The position numbers and the translations under genes were made by a program. The notes beneath the pieces were generated by a model. It ran no database searches and was not told where the DNA came from. It saw only the letters and a program-made list of their open reading frames with translations. Source: Rhodospirillales bacterium (GTDB lineage: Bacteria; Pseudomonadota; Alphaproteobacteria; Rhodospirillales; SHVQ01). From it: 56,422 nucleotides of DNA. Positions within the stretch are counted from its first letter, which is position 1. The number at the start of each line of letters is the position of its first letter. The stretch is taken from contig SHVQ01000015.1 of assembly GCA_009694195.1 (NCBI GenBank), forward strand, positions 1 through 56,422. The letters are read 5' to 3'. Shown here piece by piece: positions 34,387 to 43,005 of this stretch.

Positions 34387-34881
34387 TCACCGTCGCCCGC
34401 GCTCTTCCTGGAAGCGGCGGCGGTCGTCGTCGTTGATCAGGCCCCGAAGCACGGCGCGAAAACCGGCGACCGCCTCCGCTCCGGCCTCGCGGTAGGCTCT
34501 CGCGATCCAGCGGCTTTGCCGCTCGGTCAGCAGGGCCTCGAGCTCGATGCCCTTCGGGGTCAACGAAAGGAGCCGGCGGCGGTTGTCCCGCGCGTCCTGC
34601 CTTTGGGAGATGAATCCCTGGCGCATGAGCGTTGATAGCACGCGCGACAGGCTTTGCTTGGTGATCTTGAGAATGCCGAGAAGCTCGGCCACCGACATGC
34701 CGGAATTGGCGCCGACGAAATAGATGGCGCGGTGGTGCGCCCGGCCGAACCCGTGGGTCGCGAGGATGGAGTCGGGCTCGGCGGTGAAATCGCGGTAGGC
34801 GAAGAACAGCATCTCGATTGCCTGACGGAGTTCTTCGTCGCGCAGGAACAACGGGTTAGAGCGCGGTTTTACGTCGACCAT
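34387..34881 (-). CDS. MarR-family transcriptional regulator
   Basis: This is a winged-helix regulator of 164 residues from ATG 34881. It has FFAYRDFTAEPDSILATHGF and FGRAHHRAIYFVGANSGMSV in the N-terminal helices. The recognition region is LLGILKITKQSLSRVLSTLM, and the wing is RQGFISQRQDARDNRRRLLS. The frame is open for 23 codons further upstream, but those cover the operator-like dyad. It is the first gene of a minus-strand run with two SGNH genes and a two-component system, and it is divergent from ilvE. It probably controls itself through the 34902-34924 dyad. Confidence 0.9.
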   Translation of the reverse strand: MVDVKPRSNPLFLRDEELRQAIEMLFFAYRDFTAEPDSILATHGFGRAHHRAIYFVGANSGMSVAELLGILKITKQSLSRVLSTLMRQGFISQRQDARDNRRRLLSLTPKGIELEALLTERQSRWIARAYREAGAEAVAGFRAVLRGLINDDDRRRFQEERGRR

Positions 34882-34901
34882 GGGATATCCGATCTCCTGA
34901 A

Positions 34902-34924
34902 ATACGTCAGTATTATTGACATAT
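34902..34924. promoter_or_regulatory. Operator-like dyad between marR and ilvE
   Basis: ATACGTCAGTA and TATTGACATAT flank one central base and match as inverted arms at 9 of 11 positions. The site lies 20 bases before the marR ATG. It also contains TTGACA at 34916-34921, a good -35 for ilvE. A MarR dimer bound here could repress both directions. Confidence 0.6.
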
Positions 34925-34991
34925 TGCCCCAGCGATGCTACTCGACGCAATATGCCTTTCAGGGCGGAAAAACTCGGGGAAGACGATCACC

Positions 34992-35906
34992 ATGGCCACG
35001 ACGCAACCTTATGACGATCGCGACGGCTTCATCTGGTACGACGGCAAAATGGTGCCGTGGCGGGACGCCAAGCTCCACGTGCTGAGCCACGGTCTCCACT
35101 ACGCCTCCGCCGTCTTCGAGGGCGAGCGGGTCTACGGCGGCCGCATCTTCAAACTGGCCGAGCATACCGAGCGCCTCGCCAAATCGGCCGGCATTCTGGG
35201 GTACGCGCTTCCGTTCTCCAACGCCGAGGTCGACCGCGCGTGCGAAGCGGTGTGCAAGGCGAACAATATCGTGGACGGCTATGTGCGGCCGATCGCGTGG
35301 CGCGGCAGCGAGATGATGGGCGTCTCCGCGCAAACGTCGCGCATCCACCTCGCCATCGCGACGTGGCCCTGGCCCTCTTACTTTTCTCCCGAAGCCCAGA
35401 TGAAGGGCATCAAGCTGAAGACGTCCAAGTGGCGCCGCCCGTCGCCCGAGACCGCGCCCGTGCACGCCAAGGCGGTCGGGCTCTACATGATCTGCACGCT
35501 TTCGAAACACAGCGCCGAGAACGAGGGCTTCGAGGACTCGCTCATGCTGGACTGGCGGGGCCGCGTCGCCGAGGCGACCGGCGCCAACATCTTTTTCAGC
35601 TTCGGCGACGGCCGCCTGCACACGCCGGAAGCCGATTGCTTCCTCAACGGCATCACGCGGCGCACCGTGATCGGCCTCGCCCGCGCCCGCGGCATCGAGG
35701 TGATCGAGCGCGTCATCATGCCGGACGAGATCGGCAATGCGTCCGAGGTCTTCCTCACCGGCACCGCCGCCGAGGTGACGCCGGTCGGGCGCATCGACGG
35801 CCATACGTTCGGCGTCCGCGAGCTTACGAAGCTGATGATGGCCGAGTACGACAAGGCGACCGGCAAGGCCGCATCCGTGGCCAAGAAGGCCTCCGCGGCC
35901 GAGTAG
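34992..35906 (+). CDS. ilvE: Branched-chain amino acid aminotransferase
   Basis: It transfers the amino group in the last step of Leu, Ile and Val synthesis and the first step of their breakdown, with PLP. The 304-residue class IV aminotransferase shows WYDGKMVPWRDAKLHVLSHG, GEVYGGRIF-like sequence, and the PLP lysine in HAKAVGLYMICTLSK. It also has EATGANIFF and the FLTGTAAEVTPVGRIDG end block. ATG 34992 follows GGGGAAGA. Upstream codons to 34935 lack family similarity. It is divergent from marR. Confidence 0.95.
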   Translation: MATTQPYDDRDGFIWYDGKMVPWRDAKLHVLSHGLHYASAVFEGERVYGGRIFKLAEHTERLAKSAGILGYALPFSNAEVDRACEAVCKANNIVDGYVRPIAWRGSEMMGVSAQTSRIHLAIATWPWPSYFSPEAQMKGIKLKTSKWRRPSPETAPVHAKAVGLYMICTLSKHSAENEGFEDSLMLDWRGRVAEATGANIFFSFGDGRLHTPEADCFLNGITRRTVIGLARARGIEVIERVIMPDEIGNASEVFLTGTAAEVTPVGRIDGHTFGVRELTKLMMAEYDKATGKAASVAKKASAAE

Positions 35907-35954
35907 CGCGGCACGCCGCACAATCGTCACCCCCAATCAAGCAGGGCGAACTAT

Positions 35955-36080
35955 TCTACGTCATCGCCGGGCTTGTCCCGGCGATCCACGCGGTCGCGTC
36001 GAGGGAAGTCGTGGATGCACGGGGCAAGCCCGCGCATGACGTGTTTGAACTGGATTCCCGCTTTCGCGGGAATAACGATG
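35955..36080. repeat. Composite palindromic repeats after ilvE
   Basis: GCCGGGCTTGTCCCGGC and then GTGGATGCACGGGGCAAGCC form one inverted set. GATTCCCGCTTTCGCGGGAA forms a second hairpin. Both are common alphaproteobacterial intergenic repeats. They fill most of the gap between the convergent ilvE and LOG-family genes and may act as a bidirectional terminator. Confidence 0.7.
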
Positions 36081-36085
36081 GCGCG

Positions 36086-36923
36086 TTACAAGCTCCCGCC
36101 CGGGAGCGAGAGCGCCTTCTCGGCCAGCTCGCGGGTGATGAAGTCGAACGCGTCGTCGACCGAATCCGAGCGGTGGAAGAGATTGATGTCCTCGGGGCTG
36201 ATCGTGCCCCCGTCGGCCATGGGCCTGCAGGTTGAGCACGCGGTCCCAGTACTGGGAGCCGTAGAGGACGATGGGAATGGGCTTCTTCACGCGACGGGTT
36301 TGCTTGAGCGTCATGAGCTCGAAGAACTCATCCAGCGTTCCGAACCCGCCCGGGAAAATGACGATCGCCTTCGCGAGGTAGACGAACCAAAACTTGCGCA
36401 TGAAGAAGTAGTGGAACTCAAACGAAAGCTCGCGCGTGACGTAGGGATTGTTCTGCTCTTCCTGCTCGATCGAGATGCTGAGCCCGATATTGATCCCTTT
36501 CGCCTCCGACGCGCCGCGGTTGGCCGCCTCCATGATGCCGGGCCCGCCCCCCGTGCAGACGACGAAGCGGCGCGGCTTGCCGCCCAGGCCCTTCGACCAC
36601 TGCGTGATCCGGGACGCGAGCTCGCGGCATTCCTCGTAGTAGCGGGACATGTCGAGCAGGGACTGCGCCGCCTCGGGATCGGCGCCGGCCGCGCGCACCG
36701 CCTCCAACTGGCGTTGGGCCTCCTCGCGGGGGAGAATGCGCGCCGAACCGAAGAAGACGATGGTGTCGCTGACGTTGAACTGCTGAAAACGGCGTGCCGG
36801 CTCGAGATATTCGGCGAGGATGCGGATGGTGCGCGCATCCTGGCTCTCCATGAAATTCGGATCTTTGTAGGCCTCGACCGGTCCCCGCCCGTGTTCATCC
36901 ATGGGAATGCGCTTGTCCGGCAC
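36086..36923 (-). CDS. LOG-family (TIGR00730) protein with an apparent one-base frameshift
   Basis: The protein resembles LOG-type nucleotide-processing proteins (Rossmann fold, PGGxGTxxE). FFGSARILPREEAQRQ, VVCTGGGPGIMEAANRGASE and VIFPGGFGTLDEFFELMTL are intact. After YWDRVLNLQ the frame reads an alien tail (AHGRRGHDQPRG) into the intergenic repeat. The expected ending (MADGGTISPEDINLFHRSDS, on to LPGGSL and TAA at 36088-36086) is in the next frame. One extra C in the GGGCC run at 36219-36226 explains this. The start is GTG 36923 (GGCGGAG upstream) or ATG 36902. Many such genes are annotated as lysine decarboxylases in error. A sequencing error is as likely as a real mutation. Confidence 0.8.
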
Positions 36924-36924
36924 C

Positions 36925-37416
36925 CTACTCCGCCGCATGCCGGCGCTTGCGCTGGGGCCGCTCGGTCTTGCGGGTCCAACGCCGGGTCGCCGTGTCGTCG
37001 GCCGCGCGGGCATCGACCCAGGTCCCGCCCTCCGAACCTTCCTCGCGTTTCCAGAAGGGGGCCTTCGTTTTGAGGAAATCGATGAGGAAATGGCAGGCTT
37101 CGAACGCGGCCTCGCGGTGGGCGGACGCGGCGATCACGAGAACGATGCGGTCGCCCGGCTCGAGCCGGCCATAGCGGTGAACGATGAGCGTCGCTTCGAG
37201 CGGCCAGCGCGTCCGCGCCTCCGCCTCGATCCGCTCCAGCTCCTTCGCCGTCATCGCCGGGTAGTGTTCGAGGGTCATCGCCGAAATCGCACGGTCGCCG
37301 GCGATCTCGCGCACCAGGCCGACGAACGTGCAGACCCCGCCGATCGCCCGCTTCCCGGCCGTGAGGGCGGCGATTTCCGCGCCGATATCGAAATCTTCCC
37401 GCTGCACGCGGATCAT
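36925..37416 (-). CDS. moaE: Molybdopterin synthase catalytic subunit
   Basis: This is the large subunit of molybdopterin synthase, which inserts two dithiolene sulfurs into precursor Z using thiocarboxylated MoaD. The 163-residue protein shows GGVCTFVGLVREIAGDRAIS, TLEHYPAMTAKELERI, VHRYGRLEPGDRIVLV and HREAAFEACHFLIDFLKTKAPFWK, which includes the catalytic lysines near the end. A basic C-terminal tail (RWTRKTERPQRKRRHAAE) is longer than usual. It follows moaD by 16 bases. Confidence 0.95.
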   Translation of the reverse strand: MIRVQREDFDIGAEIAALTAGKRAIGGVCTFVGLVREIAGDRAISAMTLEHYPAMTAKELERIEAEARTRWPLEATLIVHRYGRLEPGDRIVLVIAASAHREAAFEACHFLIDFLKTKAPFWKREEGSEGGTWVDARAADDTATRRWTRKTERPQRKRRHAAE

Positions 37417-37432
37417 GGATGAGCCTCTCGCG

Positions 37433-37684
37433 TCACCCGCCGGTTACGGGCGGGAAAAAGGCGACTTCGTCCCCGCGGCGGACCGGATGGTCGAGTTTAA
37501 CATACTCCTGATTGACCGCGACCCGGACGAGCGACGGGTCGGCGAACGCCGCCTTGTGCCCCTCTCCCTGTCCCTTCAGCCAGTCGATCAGCGCACCGAC
37601 GGTTGCGACGCCGGGGGGAACGTCCACGGTCTCTTCGGCGCGCCCGGCCTTTTCGCGAAGCCACGCGAAATAAAGAATCTTCAT
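37433..37684 (-). CDS. moaD: Molybdopterin synthase sulfur carrier subunit
   Basis: This is a small ubiquitin-fold protein (83 residues) whose C-terminal Gly-Gly is adenylated and thiocarboxylated. The start is MKILYFAWLREKAGRAEETV and the end is FFPPVTGG, with the diagnostic GG at the very end. ATG 37684 overlaps the moeA stop in an ATGA arrangement, so translation is coupled. Longer frames through this region only read moeA out of frame. Confidence 0.95.
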   Translation of the reverse strand: MKILYFAWLREKAGRAEETVDVPPGVATVGALIDWLKGQGEGHKAAFADPSLVRVAVNQEYVKLDHPVRRGDEVAFFPPVTGG

Positions 37685-38949
37685 CGGGCCACTTCGCTGA
37701 ACGGGATGAAATCGACCATCGCGCCCTTCTCCACGCGCTCGATCTCCTCGCCGAGCTCGACGAGCCCGTCGGACTCGACCATCGAGGTCAGAATGCCGGC
37801 GCCGCTCGAGCGAAAGTTCACGGCCGTGAGCCCGTCCGCGCCGTTCGGGACCAGCCGCGCGCGCAACCATTCGCGCCGGCCCTTCTTCTTCTTCGCGTCG
37901 AAGCCGGCGCGCACGCGGAAGAGCGGCGGTGCCGTATCGGCCGCGCCCGCCAGGCGCAGCACGAGCGGCCGCGCGATCAGCATGAACGTGACCATCGCGG
38001 CGACGGGGTTCCCGGGCAATCCAACGAAGGCGGTCCGGCCGACCTGGCCGAGCGCGATGGGGCGCCCCGGCTTGATCGCGAGCCGCCAGAAATGGATGCG
38101 GCCGAGGGACTCGACCGCCGCGCGCACATGGTCCTCCTCGCCCGCCGAGACCCCGGCGGAGGTGACAAGGAGATCGTGGTCCGGGGCGGCTTTTGCGAGC
38201 GCATCGCGAATCGCCTGAAGATCGTCCGGCAGGATCCCGAGATCGGTCACGCGGCAGCCCAAGCCTTCCAGGAGCGCGCCGACCGCGTAGCGGTTGGCGT
38301 CGAAGATGCAGCCTTCCGGAGCCTCCTCGCCGGGATCGCGCACTTCGTCTCCGGTCGAGAAGACGGCCGCGCGCAACCGCGTATGCACGCGGAGCTCGGA
38401 CCGCCCCACCGAGGCGGCGAGACCGATCTCCTGGGCACGCAGCTTCCGGCCCTTCTTGAGGATCGCGGTCCCGGCCCGGATATCCTCGCCCGCCTTCCGC
38501 CGGTTGGCGCCGCGTTTCAGGCCGGATGGAAGACACACGGCATCGCCGTCGGTCCGCGCGTCTTCCTCCATGTACACGGTGTCCGGGCCGCCCTCCGGGC
38601 CTTTCGGCATCGGCGCGCCGGTGAAGATGCGGATGGCCTCCCCGCGGCGGGGGGCGCGCCCGAGCGGATGGCCCGCCGTCACCCGGCCGGCGACCGGGAG
38701 CTTCGTCTCTTCGCCCGGCTTGAGATCGTCGAAAAACACCGCGTACCCGTCGACGGCGCTGTTGTCGTGGGGCGGAACGTCGCGAGCGGCGACCACGTCT
38801 TCGGCCAGGATGCGCCCCGAGCATGCCCGGAGCGGGACGGTTTCCATGCCGGCGACCGGCTCCACGCGTTCGCGCAGGAGGGCGAGCGCGGGGTCGAGGC
38901 CCAGCAGCTCGCCGCCGAAGGCGAAGCAGTCATCCTTCAGTTGCGCCAT
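37681..38949 (-). CDS. moeA: Molybdopterin molybdenumtransferase
   Basis: It inserts molybdenum into adenylated molybdopterin. The 422-residue protein from ATG 38949 (MAQLKDDCFAFGGELLGLDP) has VPPHDNSAVDGYAVFFDDL, the GEAIRIFTGAPMP block, VFSTGDEVRDPGEE, TSAGVSAGEEDHV and the FVGLPGNPVAAMVTF signature. An open frame upstream to 39108 only shadows mobB. It overlaps the end of mobB by 20 bases and the start of moaD by 4. Confidence 0.95.
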   Translation of the reverse strand: MAQLKDDCFAFGGELLGLDPALALLRERVEPVAGMETVPLRACSGRILAEDVVAARDVPPHDNSAVDGYAVFFDDLKPGEETKLPVAGRVTAGHPLGRAPRRGEAIRIFTGAPMPKGPEGGPDTVYMEEDARTDGDAVCLPSGLKRGANRRKAGEDIRAGTAILKKGRKLRAQEIGLAASVGRSELRVHTRLRAAVFSTGDEVRDPGEEAPEGCIFDANRYAVGALLEGLGCRVTDLGILPDDLQAIRDALAKAAPDHDLLVTSAGVSAGEEDHVRAAVESLGRIHFWRLAIKPGRPIALGQVGRTAFVGLPGNPVAAMVTFMLIARPLVLRLAGAADTAPPLFRVRAGFDAKKKKGRREWLRARLVPNGADGLTAVNFRSSGAGILTSMVESDGLVELGEEIERVEKGAMVDFIPFSEVAR

Positions 38950-39505
38950 ATCGCTTGGTCCCGACGCGCGCCAGGCGCGGACTTGCTCCGTCGGCGACTG
39001 TCTCCGGAGCGAGGCCGACATGGCGGGCGATGAAGTCGGCGATGGCCTTGATATCGTCCAGATGGAAGACGGGGACTGCGGCATCCGGCAACGGCCCGTC
39101 GGTCGCAACCGCGACGACGCTCGGATCCCCGGTGCACAAGAGCGGCTTTCCGACGATCGGCCGATAGACCTCCAGCTTTTCGTGCGGATGGCGCTTGAAC
39201 CCCTCGATGAGGATCAGATCAACCGGGGTCATGAGCTTCAGCAGGTCGGGAACCTCGGGTTCCGGCGCCCCGCGGAGCTCGTGCATGAGCGCCCAGCGCG
39301 TGGACGACGTGAGCAGAACTTCCGAAGCGCCCGCCTGGCGGTGATCGAAGGAGTCCTTGCCCGGCCGGTCGAGATCGAAGGCGTGATGCGCGTGCTTGAC
39401 GGTCGAGACGGTGAGCCCTCGGCCGATCAGCTCGGGCAGCAATTTGACGAGCAGCGTGGTTTTTCCGCTGCCGCTCCAGCCCGCGAGGCCGAAGATATTC
39501 ATCAT
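38930..39505 (-). CDS. mobB: Molybdopterin-guanine dinucleotide biosynthesis adaptor
   Basis: MobB is a GTP-binding adaptor that helps MobA attach GMP to molybdopterin. The 191-residue protein starts MMNIFGLAGWSGSGKTTLLV, containing the Walker A motif (GWSGSGKTT), followed by TVSTVKHAHHAFDLDRPGKD and DLILIEGFKRHPHEKLEVYR. ATG 39505 and ATG 39502 are adjacent and equally possible. No mobA is present in the window. It lies 14 bases after pgsA. Confidence 0.93.
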   Translation of the reverse strand: MMNIFGLAGWSGSGKTTLLVKLLPELIGRGLTVSTVKHAHHAFDLDRPGKDSFDHRQAGASEVLLTSSTRWALMHELRGAPEPEVPDLLKLMTPVDLILIEGFKRHPHEKLEVYRPIVGKPLLCTGDPSVVAVATDGPLPDAAVPVFHLDDIKAIADFIARHVGLAPETVADGASPRLARVGTKRYGATEG

Positions 39506-39519
39506 CGGCCGCTCACTCG

Positions 39520-40161
39520 TTACCCGGCATCGCTGAGTTGGCGGCGGGGCTGCCGGATCGATGCATCGGGCGGGGCTTGCCGCGGCTCCAATCGCGGCTC
39601 CGTCGCCTGCATGTGCCGGAGCCCGACACGAAGGTAGCCGTACCCGGTCACCAGCGTCAGGATCGCCGCGCCCCAGAGACCGACCTCGCCGATGGCGTGG
39701 GTGGGAACGGGCCCGAACGTCGGGATGGCGTTGGCCCCCAGCAGGAAGCCGAGAGCGGTCATCTGGATCGCGGTCTTCCATTTCGAGAGACGGTTCACAG
39801 GCACGAGAACTTTCAGCGTTGCGAGATATTCTCGCAGTCCGGAGACCAGGATCTCGCGGCAGAGAATGACCATCCCCGGCAGGATCGAAATCCCGTCGAT
39901 CCGCCGGTCGGCGACGAGGACGAGCACGACGGCCGCGACCATCAGCTTGTCCGCCGTCGGATCGAGGAAGCGGCCCAACACGCTCTGCTGTTTCCAGGCC
40001 CGCGCGAAATATCCGTCGAAGAAGTCGGTCACGCAGGCACAGACATAGGCGGTGAGCGCCAGCCAGCTCGCGAGCGGCTCCTTCAGGAACAAGAGCGCCA
40101 CCACGACCGGGATGGCGATGATCCTGGAAAGGGTCAAGACGTTCGGGAGCCGGCGTAACAT
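39520..40161 (-). CDS. pgsA: CDP-diacylglycerol-glycerol-3-phosphate 3-phosphatidyltransferase
   Basis: It makes phosphatidylglycerophosphate, the committed step to phosphatidylglycerol and cardiolipin. The 213-residue membrane protein has the CDP-alcohol phosphotransferase signature DGYFARAWKQ...GRFLDPTADK (DG-x2-AR-x8-G-x3-D-x3-D). The start is MLRRLPNVLTLSRIIAIPVV, and there are about four further helices. The last 30 residues are hydrophilic. uvrC lies upstream and the molybdopterin genes downstream. Its product is the lipid donor used by Lgt. Confidence 0.95.
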   Translation of the reverse strand: MLRRLPNVLTLSRIIAIPVVVALLFLKEPLASWLALTAYVCACVTDFFDGYFARAWKQQSVLGRFLDPTADKLMVAAVVLVLVADRRIDGISILPGMVILCREILVSGLREYLATLKVLVPVNRLSKWKTAIQMTALGFLLGANAIPTFGPVPTHAIGEVGLWGAAILTLVTGYGYLRVGLRHMQATEPRLEPRQAPPDASIRQPRRQLSDAG

Positions 40162-40221
40162 TCAGACCGTCCGGGTGCGTGCTCCCGCCCCGGATATCGG
40201 AGCGGCTTCGGTTTCCGTATT

Positions 40222-42204
40222 CTAGCGGGCCGCGTGGAACCAGTCATAGATTTTGGCCGCCATCGCCCTGCTGATCCCCGGGACCTGCTGGAGATCGGCA
40301 AGCCCCGCCGCGGCGACCGCGCTCGCGGCGCCGAAATGGTGCAGCAAAGCCCGCTTCCGCTTGCCTCCGATCCCCGGGATCTCGTCGAGTATCGAGCGCG
40401 TAAGGCCCTTTTCGCGCCGTTTTCGGTGGGCACCGATGGCAAACCGGTGCGCCTCGTCCCGCAGCCGCTCGAGAAAATAGAGGACGGGGTCGCGCGGCTC
40501 CAGCGCGAGCGGCTCGCGGCCGGGGAGATAAATGCGCTCGCGGCCGGCATTCCGGTCCGGCCCTTTCGCGATCGCGGCAACGGCGACGTCGTCGATGGCA
40601 AGCTCGCGCATGGTCTGGAGCGCCGAGGCAAGGTGGCCGGGGCCGCCGTCGATGAGGACGAGGTCGGGCCATCCCCCATTGCTGCGAGCGGGGTCTTCCT
40701 TGAGCGCGCGCGAGAAGCGCCGTGTCAAGACCTCGCGCATCATGGCGTAGTCGTCGCCGGCGGTGAACGTCTGGGGATCGGCCGGCGGGTCGGCCGCGGG
40801 CGCGGCGGCGACGGCGGCATCCCGGATTTTCGGCTTTCCGCCCTTAATGTTGAACTTCCGGTAGGCTGATTTCACGAAACCCTCGGGGCCGGCCACGATC
40901 ATGGCGCCGACCGCGCGCGTGCCCGAAACGTGGCTGTTGTCGTAGACCTCGATCCGGGTAATCGGGCCCTCGATGTCGAGCGTATGGGCAAGGAGATCAA
41001 GAAGCCTTTGCTGGGAAGCGCTTTCCGACAGGCGGCGGGCGAGCGCCTCGCATGCGTTTTTGAGCGCGTGCTCGACGAGGTTGCGCTTGTTGCCGCGGGT
41101 CGGGCGAGTCACCTCGACGCGGTGCCCGGCCCGGATCGAGAGGGCCTCCGCCACGACATCCTGGTGGGTAAGCCGCTCGGAAACGAGCACCAGTTTCGGC
41201 GGCATGATCCGGGCATAAAACTGCCCGATGAAGGCTTCGAGCACCGTGGCCGGCGTGTCGTCGCGGGCGTGACTCGGAAAATACGCCCGATTGCCGTAAT
41301 TGCGCCCGGCGCGGAAAAAGAACACTTGGACACACGCCTGGCCGCCCGCCTGGTGGATGGCGATGACATCGGCTTCGTCGATGCCTGAAAGGTTGATATC
41401 CTGGTGAGCCTGGATCCGGGTGAGCGCCCGGATACGGTCCCGATATTGCGCCGCCTCCTCGTAGTCCAGCCGGTCGCTTGCCTCCTGCATGCGGGCGGCG
41501 AGGGCCGTCTGGATCTCCTGGGTGTGGCCGGTGAGAAACGCGCGCGCCTGCTCGACCAGCTGCCGGTACGCGGCTTCGCCGATCTTGCCGACGCAGGGCG
41601 CCGAGCACCGCTTGATCTGATGCAGGAGGCACGGGCGCGTGCGGTTGGCGAACACGGCGTCCGAGCAGGAGCGCAGGAGGAAGGCGCGTTGAAGCACGGC
41701 GAGGGTCTCGTTCACCGCCCAGGCGGAGGCAAACGGCCCGAAGTAATCGCCCGTCTCGGAGCGCGCCCCCCGATGCTTGACGATCTGCGGGAACGGATGG
41801 TGCCCGGTCACATGGATCGAGGGGAACGACTTGTCGTCACGAAGCAGGATGTTATAGCGGGGCAGAAAGCGCTTGATCAGATTGGCTTCGAGCAGCAGCG
41901 CTTCCGCTTCCGTGTGGGTGGTCACGAACTCCATCGCCGCCGTGTCGGTGACCATGCGGCGGATGCGCAGCGAATGGCGCTCGGGCTTGACGTAGCTTCC
42001 GACCCGCTTCTTGAGATTCTTGGCCTTGCCGACGTAGAGAACGTCGCCGGCGGCGTTCATCATCCGGTAGACGCCGGGCGTTCCGGGAAGCGTCGCCAGG
42101 TGCGCCGCGATCACCTGCGCGCCCGCGCGGCCCTGCCCGTCGCCGTCGTCGTCGGGCGCCCGTTCCGGCCTGCCGGGGGAATCTTGCAGAGTTTTCATAC
42201 CCAT
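40222..42204 (-). CDS. uvrC: UvrABC excinuclease subunit C
   Basis: UvrC makes both incisions in nucleotide excision repair. The 660-residue protein from ATG 42204 has the GIY-YIG nuclease domain ([20 protein letters not shown]), a UVR motif ([20 protein letters not shown]), the UvrC RNase H-like domain ([31 protein letters not shown]) and a C-terminal HhH2 region ([20 protein letters not shown]). The open frame extends 51 codons further upstream without homology. A 13-bp palindrome lies 14 bases before the start. No alphaproteobacterial LexA box (GTTC-N7-GTTC) is visible. Confidence 0.96.
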   Translation of the reverse strand: MGMKTLQDSPGRPERAPDDDGDGQGRAGAQVIAAHLATLPGTPGVYRMMNAAGDVLYVGKAKNLKKRVGSYVKPERHSLRIRRMVTDTAAMEFVTTHTEAEALLLEANLIKRFLPRYNILLRDDKSFPSIHVTGHHPFPQIVKHRGARSETGDYFGPFASAWAVNETLAVLQRAFLLRSCSDAVFANRTRPCLLHQIKRCSAPCVGKIGEAAYRQLVEQARAFLTGHTQEIQTALAARMQEASDRLDYEEAAQYRDRIRALTRIQAHQDINLSGIDEADVIAIHQAGGQACVQVFFFRAGRNYGNRAYFPSHARDDTPATVLEAFIGQFYARIMPPKLVLVSERLTHQDVVAEALSIRAGHRVEVTRPTRGNKRNLVEHALKNACEALARRLSESASQQRLLDLLAHTLDIEGPITRIEVYDNSHVSGTRAVGAMIVAGPEGFVKSAYRKFNIKGGKPKIRDAAVAAAPAADPPADPQTFTAGDDYAMMREVLTRRFSRALKEDPARSNGGWPDLVLIDGGPGHLASALQTMRELAIDDVAVAAIAKGPDRNAGRERIYLPGREPLALEPRDPVLYFLERLRDEAHRFAIGAHRKRREKGLTRSILDEIPGIGGKRKRALLHHFGAASAVAAAGLADLQQVPGISRAMAAKIYDWFHAAR

Positions 42205-42576
42205 GACCCAGCCTAAGGTCTGAAATTCAGATTTGTAAATGCTTGCGTCAAGAGAGCCGGACCGTGACCGATGGACCCGCGATACGGCTATCCACGAAAG
42301 CTGGGGATACAGTTGTTGAAAACAGCAAAAATCGAGCACCGAAGTGAGGCAATCCAACCTTTTCTTGATGCTGCCTAAAAAGTGGGGGCAAAACTAACGG
42401 TCTGATAAGCAACAGGAATCCAGGATCGAACCTGGCGGGAGTGTGACAGGTCCCGATATGGGTTAATTTTTGTGGAAATTCGCCGATGGCAAGAAGCGCC
42501 TGTGAACAAATCCCGTGCGGCGGCTCCGAATCGGATTTTTCTGCAAGGGCTTGCGAGGACCTTTTGAAGTCCGGGG
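42205..42576. other. 372-bp intergenic region between folB and uvrC
   Basis: No convincing gene is visible. The stretch is more AT-rich than its surroundings. It holds the 13-bp palindrome at 42219-42231, a TTGACG at about 42245-42250 on the minus strand that could be a -35 for uvrC, and several short stems. A T-arm-like GGTTCGATCC on the minus strand near 42430 lacks the rest of a tRNA. An unrecognised small RNA is possible but not supported. Confidence 0.4.
42219..42231. promoter_or_regulatory. Perfect 13-bp palindrome upstream of uvrC
   Basis: TCTGAA and TTCAGA flank a single central A. It lies 14 bases upstream of the uvrC start, overlapping a likely -10 region, so a regulator bound here would block transcription. 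No known operator of this sequence comes to mind. Confidence 0.35.
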
Positions 42577-43005
42577 CTAGCCCTTCGTATTGAGCCGTTC
42601 GATCTCCACCCCGACGCTGCTGGCATCGGCCAGGATATCCAGCTTTTCGATGCGAACCCGGGCCGCGCGGACCCGTTCGTGCTCAAGGCAGGCGGCGGCG
42701 ATCGCCTCCGCCAGGGTTTCCACCAGCTGGACATGGCCGCGCGCGATGATCCGCCGCACCCGGTCGGCGATCTTCTCGTAGTTCACGACCCGCTTGAAGT
42801 CGTCGTTGAGGGGTTCGTCCGCTTCGCGCACCGCGAGATCGATATTGATGCGCACGCGCTGCTGGGCCTCGCGTTCGTGCGCATGGATGCCGATCGAGCA
42901 CGGCAGCGTGAGATCGCGCACGAAGATGTGGTAGATGCGGGCGCCTGCATCGGCGATGCGGGGAGGCGCGATCTGAGGCCCCTTCTTGCTGCGGGTATCG
43001 TTCAT
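42577..43005 (-). CDS. folB: Dihydroneopterin aldolase
   Basis: It cleaves dihydroneopterin to hydroxymethyl-dihydropterin in folate synthesis. The 142-residue protein from ATG 43005 has a 25-residue leader. The FolB domain then follows: IFVRDLTLPCSIGIHAHERE, QRVRINIDLAV, NYEKIADRVRRIIARGHVQL, VETLAEAIAAACL and VRIEKLDI. Its ATG overlaps the stop of the upstream SDR gene (ATGA). The SDR resembles pteridine reductases, so the pair probably acts together on pterins. Confidence 0.93.
   Translation of the reverse strand: MNDTRSKKGPQIAPPRIADAGARIYHIFVRDLTLPCSIGIHAHEREAQQRVRINIDLAVREADEPLNDDFKRVVNYEKIADRVRRIIARGHVQLVETLAEAIAAACLEHERVRAARVRIEKLDILADASSVGVEIERLNTKG

Noticed and set aside
42285..42320. 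DnaA-box-like CTATCCACG as a hint of an origin
   Set aside because: It is a single imperfect match with no cluster, no AT-rich unwinding region of the usual kind and no origin-linked genes.
42405..42450. tRNA-like T arm (GGTTCGATCC on the minus strand)
   Set aside because: The 5-bp stem only pairs with a 6-base loop, and no acceptor, D or anticodon arm is found at the right distance.
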